Of a DNA stretch of 14,684 bases, positions 6,367 through 12,575 are shown one piece after another. The notes beneath the pieces are model-generated. The model saw nothing but the letters and a program-made list of their open reading frames with translations. It had not been told where the DNA came from and did not search any database. The DNA is taken from the NCBI GenBank assembly GCA_002327965.1, contig DCVB01000119.1, positions 1-14,684 of the forward strand, written 5' to 3'. The stretch comes from Candidatus Aminicenantes bacterium UBA2199. Lineage in GTDB: Bacteria > Acidobacteriota > Aminicenantia > UBA2199. Each line of letters begins with the position of its first letter. Position 1 is the first letter of the stretch. Both the position numbers and the translations under genes were made by a program.

Positions 6367-8195
6367 TCCGGATCGGCGAAAAGCTGGGGGAATTTCTCAT
6401 CCGTGCCGAAATCGGCCGCGGCGGCATGGGCACCATCTACTACGCCACCGACACCATGCTCAACCGCGACGTGGCGCTGAAGGTCGTCCATCCGCAGCTG
6501 GCTGACAACCAGCAGCTGATGGAGCGTTTCAAGATCGAGGCCATGACCCAGGCGCGACTGAACCATCCCGGCATCGTCACCATCTTCAGTTTTAACCGCA
6601 TTGAGGGCGAGTACGTCATCGCCATGGAATACATCCAGGGTCGCAGCCTGAAGGAAATGCTGCTGGAGAGGAAGCGGCTTCAGCCCGCCGAGGCCGTCGA
6701 CATCATTACCCAGGTTGCCGAAGGGCTGCGCTACGCCCACGCCCACAACGTCATCCACCGCGACATCAAGCCGGCGAACATCCTGGTCGGCCACGACGGC
6801 AAGGCGAAGATATCCGACTTCGGCATCGCCAAGATCCTCGGCGGCCAGGGGCTGACCAAGACCGGCATGCTGATCGGCACTCCATGGTACACGTCGCCCG
6901 AGCAGATCATCGGCAAGGAGATCGACTTCCGCACCGATCTGTATTCGCTGGGCGTCACTTTCTACGAGGTGCTGACCGGTCGCGTGCCGTTCGATTCGGA
7001 AACCAACTCCGAGTTCCAGATCCAGAAGGCGCACCTGGAGACCCCGCCGCCGCGGCCATCCATCTACAATCCGGAAATCGGCATCCAGCTGGAAAAGTTC
7101 ATCCTGCAGGCCCTGCAGAAAAAAGTCGACAAGCGTTTCCAGAGCGCCCGCGACATGATCGAGGAGCTGAACCGCATCCGGGACGGCATGACCCGGGCGG
7201 GGATGACTTTCTCCCCGGGAGTCACCCAGAAGATCGCCGTTCCCGGCGAGCGCCGGCGGCAGTGGTTCCGGGCGCCGATCAAGGTCATGGCCTTTCTGGT
7301 CCTGCTGGCCGCCGGGATCGTCTTCTTCCTCTTCCTGTCCGGTAAGAAAGGGATGGACGATAGCCGGGCGGAAATTCTCGTGCGCCCGGCATCATCCGTC
7401 CCGGGCGCCGCGGCTGCATCGGAACCCCAAGGCAGCGCCGACGCGGTCGTGGCCGGGGATCCAGCCCTGGATGCAACCGTTCCGGCAGAGGAGGCGGCCT
7501 CCGGCCCCGAGCCGGAAGCCCCGGCCCGGGAATCCAGCGCGTCGGCTCAGGGGAATGATACACTGCCCCCGGGTGGCGCAGGGAAGGACGCCGGCGCGCC
7601 GCCGCTCAACGACGGCCCCGCCCGGGCGGCGACGCCGGCCGATCTCCGGCCGGGCAAGGCTGCGTCCAGCCCGCAGGACCAAGCCGTCATGGAGAAGCCG
7701 GGCAGCCTGGATGAGGGGCTGGCGCGGCTGCGGTCCCTGCTGGAAGCGGGGGACCTTCCTGCCGCCGACCGGCTGACGAACGTCCTGTTGCGCTCCGGGG
7801 TCGAAAGCCGTGCTTTTCCCATGCTGGGCAAGGTCAAGTTCCTTGCCGGCCATTTCGTCGCTGCCGAGAGGCTATGGTCGCGCTCCCTGCAGGATAACCT
7901 GCTGGTCTCTCTGGAGATGGCGCACCTGCACGGCGGCGCGGATGACGTCTGCCTCGGCCAATTCAAGTTCAAGAAAAAGTTCATCCTGTTCAGTTCCAAT
8001 ACCCGCGGCGACCACAGTTTTGTCCTGAGCGCCGGCGACATCCGCTCGTTCACCCTGGACGGCGACATGACTGTCCGCATCGCCGGCGTTGCCGGCGGCC
8101 AGGAGGTCAATGAGCGCTTCGAGGTGGCCGGAAAGCTGGGGCGTGTGCAGAAGCAAAGGTTCCTGGTTGATTTTCTCAACCGACATGTACGATAG
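6363..8195 (+). CDS. PknB-like transmembrane Ser/Thr protein kinase with unusual C-terminal sensor region
   Basis: 610 residues. The N-terminal kinase domain (about 10-275) has the Gly loop GRGGMG (18-23), Lys40, Glu59, catalytic HRDIKPAN (132-139, base Asp134), DFG (152-154) and SPE (178-180) in place of APE. Asp192 also fits. The activation loop carries Thr165, Thr167 and Thr173, probable autophosphorylation sites. A membrane span lies at about 306-326. Outside it is a long Ala/Pro/Gly/Glu-rich linker (about 340-445), a short TPR-like helical part (about 449-525) and a beta-rich end (about 528-608) that looks GRAM/PH-like by its hydrophobic pattern. No PASTA repeats are present, so this is not a muropeptide-sensing PrkC/PknB in the usual sense. 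ATG 6363 overlaps the phosphatase stop codon and lacks its own ribosome site, so translation is likely coupled. The ligand of the outer part is unknown. Confidence 0.93.
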   Translation: MIRIGEKLGEFLIRAEIGRGGMGTIYYATDTMLNRDVALKVVHPQLADNQQLMERFKIEAMTQARLNHPGIVTIFSFNRIEGEYVIAMEYIQGRSLKEMLLERKRLQPAEAVDIITQVAEGLRYAHAHNVIHRDIKPANILVGHDGKAKISDFGIAKILGGQGLTKTGMLIGTPWYTSPEQIIGKEIDFRTDLYSLGVTFYEVLTGRVPFDSETNSEFQIQKAHLETPPPRPSIYNPEIGIQLEKFILQALQKKVDKRFQSARDMIEELNRIRDGMTRAGMTFSPGVTQKIAVPGERRRQWFRAPIKVMAFLVLLAAGIVFFLFLSGKKGMDDSRAEILVRPASSVPGAAAASEPQGSADAVVAGDPALDATVPAEEAASGPEPEAPARESSASAQGNDTLPPGGAGKDAGAPPLNDGPARAATPADLRPGKAASSPQDQAVMEKPGSLDEGLARLRSLLEAGDLPAADRLTNVLLRSGVESRAFPMLGKVKFLAGHFVAAERLWSRSLQDNLLVSLEMAHLHGGADDVCLGQFKFKKKFILFSSNTRGDHSFVLSAGDIRSFTLDGDMTVRIAGVAGGQEVNERFEVAGKLGRVQKQRFLVDFLNRHVR

Positions 8196-8204
8196 GAGGC
8201 CCGG

Positions 8205-8792
8205 ATGAAAAAAAATCTGCTGCCGGCGCCGTCCGTCCTGGGACGAGCTTGCGCCGGTTTTTCCTTTGCCGGCTTCTGGCGGGAGAACAAGTCCCCGCTG
8301 CTCCTGGTCCTGGTCGCCGTGGCCGTGGTGATCGTGCTGCTGATCTGGCTGGCCCGCCGGCGGCGGCAGGATGACTTTCCCGAGATCCGTCCCGTACCCG
8401 CCGACGCTCCCGGGACGGGTTCTGACCTGGGCATGACGCAGGTCGAAGGCCGGCCGGAGGCCGTTGACCTCAAGCCGGTTTCTTCACCCGGTCTGCACGG
8501 CAAGATCGAAGTGTTCGTGGGCGATCAGTTGATCAGTACCTACCTGGTCACCGACAACCCGCTGCCGATCGGCCGCGACCCCGGACAGGCGCTGGTCATC
8601 ATCCAGGAACCGATCATCTCCAAGCTCCACTGCCAGGTTTTCGCCCGCAACGGCGAGGTCTTTGTCAGGGACCTCAATTCCACCAACGGCGTCTACGTGA
8701 ACGAGGAGAAGGTCGTGGAACGGCGGATCCAGGACGGGGACGTGGTCTTTCTGGGCAAGAAAGGAACCGTGCGCTTCGTCTACCATCGCTAG
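8205..8792 (+). CDS. Membrane-anchored FHA-domain protein
   Basis: 195 residues. FHA domains bind phosphothreonine peptides, so this is the likely reader of phosphorylation by the kinase upstream. A membrane span (about 31-50) is followed by a basic stop-transfer RRRR (51-54), a flexible linker (55-98) and a C-terminal FHA domain (about 100-195). Conserved FHA residues are seen: GR (123-124), S139-x-x-H142, and the loop NSTNG (158-162). The N-terminus shows positively charged and Cys-containing residues before the span; with the basic residues after it, the FHA domain is placed in the cytoplasm. Thr78 in the linker (GMTQV) is a possible phosphosite for the kinase, comparable in position to the N-terminal Thr sites of GarA-type proteins, but the ETTS motif is absent. 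AGGAGG at 8194-8199 sets the start, 9 nt after the kinase stop. Confidence 0.9.
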   Translation: MKKNLLPAPSVLGRACAGFSFAGFWRENKSPLLLVLVAVAVVIVLLIWLARRRRQDDFPEIRPVPADAPGTGSDLGMTQVEGRPEAVDLKPVSSPGLHGKIEVFVGDQLISTYLVTDNPLPIGRDPGQALVIIQEPIISKLHCQVFARNGEVFVRDLNSTNGVYVNEEKVVERRIQDGDVVFLGKKGTVRFVYHR

Positions 8793-8800
8793 GGGGAGGC

Positions 8801-9250
8801 ATGAAAAAAACCGTCATGTACGGGCTGGCGCTGGCTTGCTTATGCGCCTGGGGCCAGCAGGCGATCGACCGCAGCGAGATCCTGCGGGACCCCGAGTGGA
8901 AAAAAGTCTATGACGGCTATATCCCGGATGCCGAGCTGATCATGACCCTGAAGAACATGGCGCCGGAAATGAGGATCGACGTCTACCTGGGGCTCTGGTG
9001 CAGCGATTCCAGGGATCACGTGCCGGTGTTTCTGAAGATCATCGACGGGATGGATGCTCCCGGGCTGGCAATCGATCTCTACCTGGTGGAACGCAAGACG
9101 GCGCCGGGACAGAAATACTACGTCGAGGAGAAATCGGTGGAGCGGGTCCCGACCTTCATTTTCTACAGGGACGGAGAGGAAATGGGACGCATCATCGAGA
9201 ATCCCCGGTTATCGATCCTGGAGGACATGCTGGCAATAATGCTCCAGTAA
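8801..9250 (+). CDS. Secreted thioredoxin-fold protein with a single active-site cysteine
   Basis: 149 residues. A signal peptide covers about residues 1-18 (MKKTVMYGLALACLCAWG, cleavage probably near Gly18/Gln19), so the protein is exported. The thioredoxin-like core shows DVYLGLWCSDSRDHVPVF (60-77) and the cis-proline loop RVPTFIFYRDG (115-125). The usual CxxC is replaced by C67-S-D-S70, leaving one Cys at the active site. Proteins with WCxDS of this kind are annotated as thioredoxin-family in several phyla, without a firm function. A one-Cys site could form mixed disulfides or act as a monothiol reductant but not as a classic dithiol oxidoreductase. GGGGGAGG at 8792-8799 precedes ATG and the gene follows the FHA stop by 8 nt, so it is the last gene of the signalling operon. 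Whether it works with the outer domains of the kinase or phosphatase is unknown. Confidence 0.8.
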   Translation: MKKTVMYGLALACLCAWGQQAIDRSEILRDPEWKKVYDGYIPDAELIMTLKNMAPEMRIDVYLGLWCSDSRDHVPVFLKIIDGMDAPGLAIDLYLVERKTAPGQKYYVEEKSVERVPTFIFYRDGEEMGRIIENPRLSILEDMLAIMLQ

Positions 9251-9268
9251 AGGAATAGATCTCGGCAA

Positions 9269-9296
9269 ACGGTGCACGGTTTACGATAGACGTCAA
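9269..9296. repeat. Degenerate 7-bp-period repeat
   Basis: Four phased heptads beginning ACG: ACGGTGC, ACGGTTT, ACGATAG, ACGTCAA. They lie in the 92-bp gap between the convergent thioredoxin-like and PATAN genes. Period and leading ACG match the arrays at 2083-2110 and 2223-2250, though later positions differ. Confidence 0.4.
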
Positions 9297-9316
9297 CAGC
9301 AACGCGACGATCTTGC

Positions 9317-9340
9317 AGGGGCGACCGGCCGGTCGCCCCT
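9317..9340. repeat. 24-bp perfect palindrome between convergent genes, possible bidirectional terminator
   Basis: The left arm AGGGGCGACC, a GGCC centre and an exactly complementary right arm make a perfect 24-bp dyad. As RNA it would form a stable stem of 10 bp with a 4-nt loop. It ends 3 bp before the stop codon of the minus-strand PATAN gene and 67 bp after the plus-strand thioredoxin-like stop, the place for a bidirectional terminator. There is no T tract on either side, so it is not a textbook intrinsic terminator. It also looks like a REP-type intergenic palindrome. Confidence 0.75.
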
Positions 9341-9342
9341 AC

Positions 9343-11025
9343 TCAGTTCAAATAAGGTCCCAGTTCGATCACCGACGGCGGATGGCTCTGCTTCAGGAAG
9401 TACTCGGGCACGAGCTTCATGGCCAGCGCCGCTTCGTCGGCGGTGCGGAAGCGGCCCCAGAGGACCAGCCAGCAGGTGCGGCCGTCGCCGAGAGTGCGGT
9501 TCAGCAGGAAAAAGCCCTCCGGATCGGTCACCTGGCGGTAGGCGCTGCGAACCGACGCCTTCTGGCAGTCCATCTCCAGCAGGATGCTGAAGGTGACCCT
9601 GGCCTCGAGCATCACGCCGCGCCAGATGTCGCCGGCGGCACGGTAGTTGCCCGCGGCGAAATGCTTCCAGGCCAGGGATTCGTCTGCGGGAGCCGCTGGT
9701 TTCACGGCTGGATGCTTTTCAACGGCTGCTGCCTCGGGGGGTGCGGCTTGCGGGACGGCGGCAGGCTCCAGGGACGGTTCTGCCTCATGCTCCGTGCCCG
9801 CTCCATCGGGGGGGGCGGCCGTTTCGCTCGTTCCCGCAGCTTCTTTTGCCGCTTCGGTTTTCCCGGGCTGTTTCTTGGCCGCGGCGGGTCGTGCCGTTTC
9901 CTTGGCCGGCCGGTCGCTTCCTCGGGAAAGCCACAGGAACGCGCCGATGAGGATGACGACCAGGAGGATGGACAGGATGGGAACGCTCAGCCAGCTGGAT
10001 TTTTGCTTTTCCGGCCGCAGGAACGGCTGGGGCCGGGGCCGCTCCAGCGGTTCCTGGCGCTCGACCCGGGGTGCACTGCCTGCTTCTTTCGCTTCGGGCA
10101 TTTCGTCGGGGATGAGGTCGGGGAGATCGGGCATCTCGGGTTCCGCGGCCGAGGTCTCTTTTTCCATCGTGATCTCGGGCATTTCGCCCAGGGGAATGTC
10201 TTGGATGGCGGTCTCGTCGATCATGGCCGGCATTTCGATATCGACCTCATCCGGGGCATTGGCCTGGGACTGGCCGAAAAGGCTGTCCAGCTCATTGAAA
10301 TCGATGTGCGTGCTTTTTTCCGCCTCTTTCTTCTTCAGCAATCCGGTCTGGAGGAAGAAGTATATAAGCTTCAGGATGCGGTGCTTGCGCTCAGCCGGGA
10401 AATCCAGCAGCACCGAATCCAAACGCCGGGGGTCGCTGAAGCGGGCCAGGAGCTCCTGTTGCTCGACATCGAGGGAATAACGGCGCATTTTGCCGGGGTC
10501 GGGGTCCTGCTTCAGCTCGCCCGAAAGGGAGCCCATTTCCTCCCAGACGATGTTCACGTCCATTTGCCCCAGGATGAATTCGGCGACGATGGATGAAATG
10601 TCGATGTCCAGGCTGACCAGGCGGTTGGGCGGAGATTCCTGCACCAGCTGGTAGTTGCCGGCGTTCCAGCGCATGACGCTGAAAGCGATGTGCCGGACCT
10701 GCTCGCGCGTGGCCTGGATCAGGCTGTCGAGAGTGAGGATGCCGTTCTCCACCAGGACCTTGCCGAATGTTTCGCTGATCTTGTTGCCGGCCTGAAAAGG
10801 CGCCAGAACCTCGGGCGCGACCAGCTTCTTGTCCAGCAGGATATGGTCGAGGCGGTCCGACTCGTCCGAAGAGATGGCCCAGCTGATCTTGCCGCGGTTA
10901 AGATAAAAGACTTTCAGGATCTCATTCTGCCGGAGATAAAGAATCCCGGTCTGGCTCTGCTCGAAGAGGGAGAGCAGCAACCGGGTCGGGGGCGTCTCGT
11001 TCAGCGTACCTTGATCCGGGATCAT
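9343..11025 (-). CDS. PATAN/DUF4388-domain protein with one membrane span and SPOR-like C-terminus
   Basis: 560 residues. The N-terminal part (about 1-165) matches the DUF4388/PATAN pattern: a TGILYLRQNEILKVFYLNRGKI-type beta segment (26-47), then helices with LLDKKLV and FGKVLVENGIL (87-97), and ATREQVRHIAFSVMRWNAGNYQL (105-127). DUF4388 is found in response regulators and signalling proteins, where it is thought to mediate protein contacts. Residues 169-235 look helical, 240-345 are acidic and Met/Pro/Glu-rich, and a membrane span lies at about 348-367. A long Ala/Pro/Glu-rich linker (370-448) leads to a TPR-like motif (about 450-490) and a SPOR-like beta/alpha end (CWLVLWGRFRTADEA, 518-532, to the end). 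GGAGG at 11030-11034 sets the start. It converges on the phosphosignalling operon and has the same inside-span-linker-outside plan. Its role there is inference. The SPOR assignment is weak. Confidence 0.75.
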   Translation of the reverse strand: MIPDQGTLNETPPTRLLLSLFEQSQTGILYLRQNEILKVFYLNRGKISWAISSDESDRLDHILLDKKLVAPEVLAPFQAGNKISETFGKVLVENGILTLDSLIQATREQVRHIAFSVMRWNAGNYQLVQESPPNRLVSLDIDISSIVAEFILGQMDVNIVWEEMGSLSGELKQDPDPGKMRRYSLDVEQQELLARFSDPRRLDSVLLDFPAERKHRILKLIYFFLQTGLLKKKEAEKSTHIDFNELDSLFGQSQANAPDEVDIEMPAMIDETAIQDIPLGEMPEITMEKETSAAEPEMPDLPDLIPDEMPEAKEAGSAPRVERQEPLERPRPQPFLRPEKQKSSWLSVPILSILLVVILIGAFLWLSRGSDRPAKETARPAAAKKQPGKTEAAKEAAGTSETAAPPDGAGTEHEAEPSLEPAAVPQAAPPEAAAVEKHPAVKPAAPADESLAWKHFAAGNYRAAGDIWRGVMLEARVTFSILLEMDCQKASVRSAYRQVTDPEGFFLLNRTLGDGRTCWLVLWGRFRTADEAALAMKLVPEYFLKQSHPPSVIELGPYLN

Positions 11026-11072
11026 GTGTCCTCCGCCGGGCGTGCAATCCGGGCGCGGGCATCGCCCTGCTC

Positions 11073-11100
11073 ATTGTAGTCGGCGGCGCTGAAAAGTCAA
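11073..11100 (-). promoter_or_regulatory. Sigma70-type promoter for the PATAN gene
   Basis: On the minus strand, TTGACT (11100-11095), a 16-bp spacer, TACAAT (11078-11073), each 5 of 6 to consensus. The predicted start is near 11066, giving a leader of about 40 nt that includes the GGAGG ribosome site. Confidence 0.6.
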
Positions 11101-11121
11101 GCCGCGATCGGCCTTTGCGCT

Positions 11122-11628
11122 TCAGCGGCCGGCCACTTTTCTTTCATGGTCCAGCAGCCACTGCTTGCGCCATAAGCCGCCGCCATAGCCGGTCAGGCGG
11201 CCATTGTGGCCGATGATGCGGTGACAGGGAACGATGATGGCCACGGGATTGCGATGGTTGGCCCCACCGACAGCCCGGCCGGAATAGGGGTGGCGGATGG
11301 CGCGGGCAATGGCGCCGTAGGACAGGGTGCGGCCGAACGGGACCTTGCGCAATGCCGCCCAAACCCGTTTCTGAAAGACCGTGCCGCGCAGGTTGAGCGG
11401 AACCTCGAATTTTCGGCGCTTGCCCTGGAAATATTCTTCCAGCTGCTGGCAGGCCCGACGAAGGCAATCGGGGATGTGATCGGCCTCAGGGTCGGGTTTT
11501 TCGCAGAATTCGACTGCCTGAACCCATTTCTCGTTCCCGGAGACGCGCAGGAAGCCGATGGGAGACTGGACGTAAGCGCTGATGCTGGCGTTGTTTTTCA
11601 CATTCCTGCCGGCAGCGTGGGTGGGCAT
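11122..11628 (-). CDS. ogt: Methylated-DNA-protein-cysteine S-methyltransferase (Ogt/AGT)
   Basis: 168 residues. It repairs O6-alkylguanine (and O4-alkylthymine) in DNA by moving the alkyl group onto its own cysteine, a one-shot suicide reaction. Visible are YVQSPIGFLRVSG (19-31), RGTVFQKRVWAAL (81-93), SYGAIARAI (103-111) and GRAVGGANHRNPV (117-129). The active site is PCHRIIG with Cys135, followed by GRLTGYGGGLWRKQWLLDHE (143-162). Length fits the single-domain Ogt class with no AdaA part. ATG 11628 overlaps the superoxide dismutase stop as TAATG, which favours it. GTG 11601 (ten codons in) is the alternative and would put the family start SPIG nearer the N-terminus. The overlap implies translation coupled to the SOD gene, pairing alkyl and oxidative damage defence. 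Confidence 0.92.
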   Translation of the reverse strand: MPTHAAGRNVKNNASISAYVQSPIGFLRVSGNEKWVQAVEFCEKPDPEADHIPDCLRRACQQLEEYFQGKRRKFEVPLNLRGTVFQKRVWAALRKVPFGRTLSYGAIARAIRHPYSGRAVGGANHRNPVAIIVPCHRIIGHNGRLTGYGGGLWRKQWLLDHERKVAGR

Positions 11629-12239
11629 TACTTGAGGATGGCTTCGAGCCGGTGGTTCACTTCCGCCCAGTTGACGATGTTCCAGAAGGACTCGACGAAC
11701 TTGGCGCGGTCGTTCTTGTAGTCCAGGTAATAGGCGTGCTCCCATACGTCGAGCACCATCAGGACGCGGAACATGGGGATGACATGGGTATTGTGCTTTT
11801 CGACCTGCATCAGCAATGGCCGCTGGGTCTGGCGGCAGTAGACCAAGGCCGCCCATCCCGAGCCCTCGGTGGTGATCGCCGCCTGGCTGAACTCCTTTTT
11901 GAAGCGCTCGAAAGAGCCGAATTCGGAGTCGATGGCCTTGGCGAAGAGCCCCTGCGGCTTGGGCGTCGTCATGGCGGCCGGGGCCAGGTTCTCCCAGAAC
12001 AGGGAGTGAAGCAGATGGCCGGCGGCATTGAAGGAGAACGCCTTGCACAGGGCCTTGATGTCGCCATCGATACCCTCGTTGCGGTTCTTGTCCAGCGTTT
12101 CCAGGATGGCGTTGGCCGCGCTGACGTAGGCGGCATGGTGCTTTTGGTGGTGAAGCTGCAGTTGCGTTTCCGAGATGAAGGGTTCAAGGTCCTTGTAGGC
12201 GAAAGCCAATTGTGGAAGAACATAGGGCTTCTTTTCCAT
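11628..12239 (-). CDS. sod: Iron/manganese superoxide dismutase
   Basis: 203 residues. It converts superoxide to oxygen and hydrogen peroxide. The four metal ligands are visible: His30 in LQLHHQKHH (27-35), His78 in AGHLLHSLFWENL (73-85), and Asp164 and His168 in LDVWEHAYYLDY (163-174). GSGWAALVY (126-134) and FVESFWNIVNWAEV (181-194) also fit. The second-sphere position that is Gln in bacterial enzymes (from AAQ in Fe type, or from the later strand in Mn type) appears to be Gly74 and His149 here (MQVEKHNTH, 144-152). This is the pattern I associate with archaeal and cambialistic enzymes, so the metal cannot be assigned. No signal peptide is seen, so it is cytoplasmic. GGAGG, 4 nt before ATG, sets the start. 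It leads a two-gene operon with ogt behind a strong promoter (12276-12304). Confidence 0.95.
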   Translation of the reverse strand: MEKKPYVLPQLAFAYKDLEPFISETQLQLHHQKHHAAYVSAANAILETLDKNRNEGIDGDIKALCKAFSFNAAGHLLHSLFWENLAPAAMTTPKPQGLFAKAIDSEFGSFERFKKEFSQAAITTEGSGWAALVYCRQTQRPLLMQVEKHNTHVIPMFRVLMVLDVWEHAYYLDYKNDRAKFVESFWNIVNWAEVNHRLEAILK

Positions 12240-12275
12240 GTGACCTCCAAAAAATCTTCACTTGTTGCGGATATT

Positions 12276-12304
12276 AGTATAGAAAGTCGATAAAAAAATG
12301 TCAA
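12276..12304 (-). promoter_or_regulatory. Strong sigma70-type promoter for the sod-ogt operon
   Basis: On the minus strand, a perfect TTGACA (12304-12299), a 17-bp AT-rich spacer containing seven consecutive T, then TATACT (12281-12276), 5 of 6. The transcript would start near 12269, giving a leader of about 30 nt with the GGAGG ribosome site. Confidence 0.8.
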
Positions 12305-12415
12305 GTGGCCCATAGCAAAAGGAAAAAAAATTTATTTCTCCGGAAAATCAAGCACAGTAGCCGGTAAACAACGATGGAAGTGGTCATGGCCGTGATCGTC
12401 AGAAAAATCGCCAAG

Positions 12416-12433
12416 TTTCATTTCAAAATGAAA
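12416..12433. promoter_or_regulatory. 18-bp dyad, possible operator
   Basis: TTTCATTT and AAATGAAA form an exact 8-bp inverted repeat around a 2-bp CA centre. It lies between the divergent sod and peptidase genes, about 110 bp upstream of the SOD -35 box. A 2-bp centre suits a protein-binding site better than an RNA hairpin. The binding protein is unknown. Confidence 0.35.
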
Positions 12434-12459
12434 TTTCCATCGAGTTCCCCCTTTCCGAT

Positions 12460-12475
12460 CAGATCATGCGATCTG
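12460..12475. repeat. 6-bp inverted repeat (CAGATC/GATCTG)
   Basis: CAGATC, a 4-nt ATGC spacer, then GATCTG, followed 3 bp later by the 8-bp palindrome GATGCATC (12478-12485). It is noncoding; it could be a regulator site, or chance. Confidence 0.25.
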
Positions 12476-12552
12476 CCGATGCATCAGCAAGCAGTGGATT
12501 TCGTTCTCATGGCGTGCTGGTCCCGGCACTTCCACTGCCGCTGCATCTCGGT

Positions 12553-12558
12553 TATAAT
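12553..12558 (+). promoter_or_regulatory. Perfect TATAAT box before the M14 peptidase gene
   Basis: TATAAT lies 17 bp before ATG 12576. No good -35 box is found at 16-18 bp upstream (best is CTTCCA, 3 of 6). A start about 7 bp downstream would leave a leader of only about 11 nt, just keeping the GGAGG ribosome site (12567-12571). It may be an activator-dependent promoter or a chance match. Confidence 0.3.
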
Positions 12559-12575
12559 AGGATGCTGGAGGCACG

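Larger units (their letters stand above)
12240..12575. other. Divergent intergenic region between SOD and M14 peptidase genes
   Basis: About 336 bp, clearly more AT-rich than the flanks. It holds the SOD promoter and leader on the minus strand, three short dyads (12416-12433, 12460-12475, 12478-12485) and a TATAAT box near the peptidase start. A reading frame over 12374-12688 exists on the plus strand but overlaps the peptidase and shows no protein-like pattern. Confidence 0.6.

Noticed and set aside
4499..9250. Type VI secretion regulatory locus (PpkA/PppA/Fha)
   Set aside because: No Tss structural gene lies in the window and the FHA and phosphatase proteins are membrane-anchored with different architecture.
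9317..9340. Textbook intrinsic terminator
   Set aside because: The stem is strong but no run of T follows on either strand, so only a tentative terminator role is given.
9313..10596. 427-codon open frame on the plus strand
   Set aside because: Antisense to the PATAN protein gene, and its start falls beside the 24-bp palindrome with no ribosome site; composition is that of a GC shadow.
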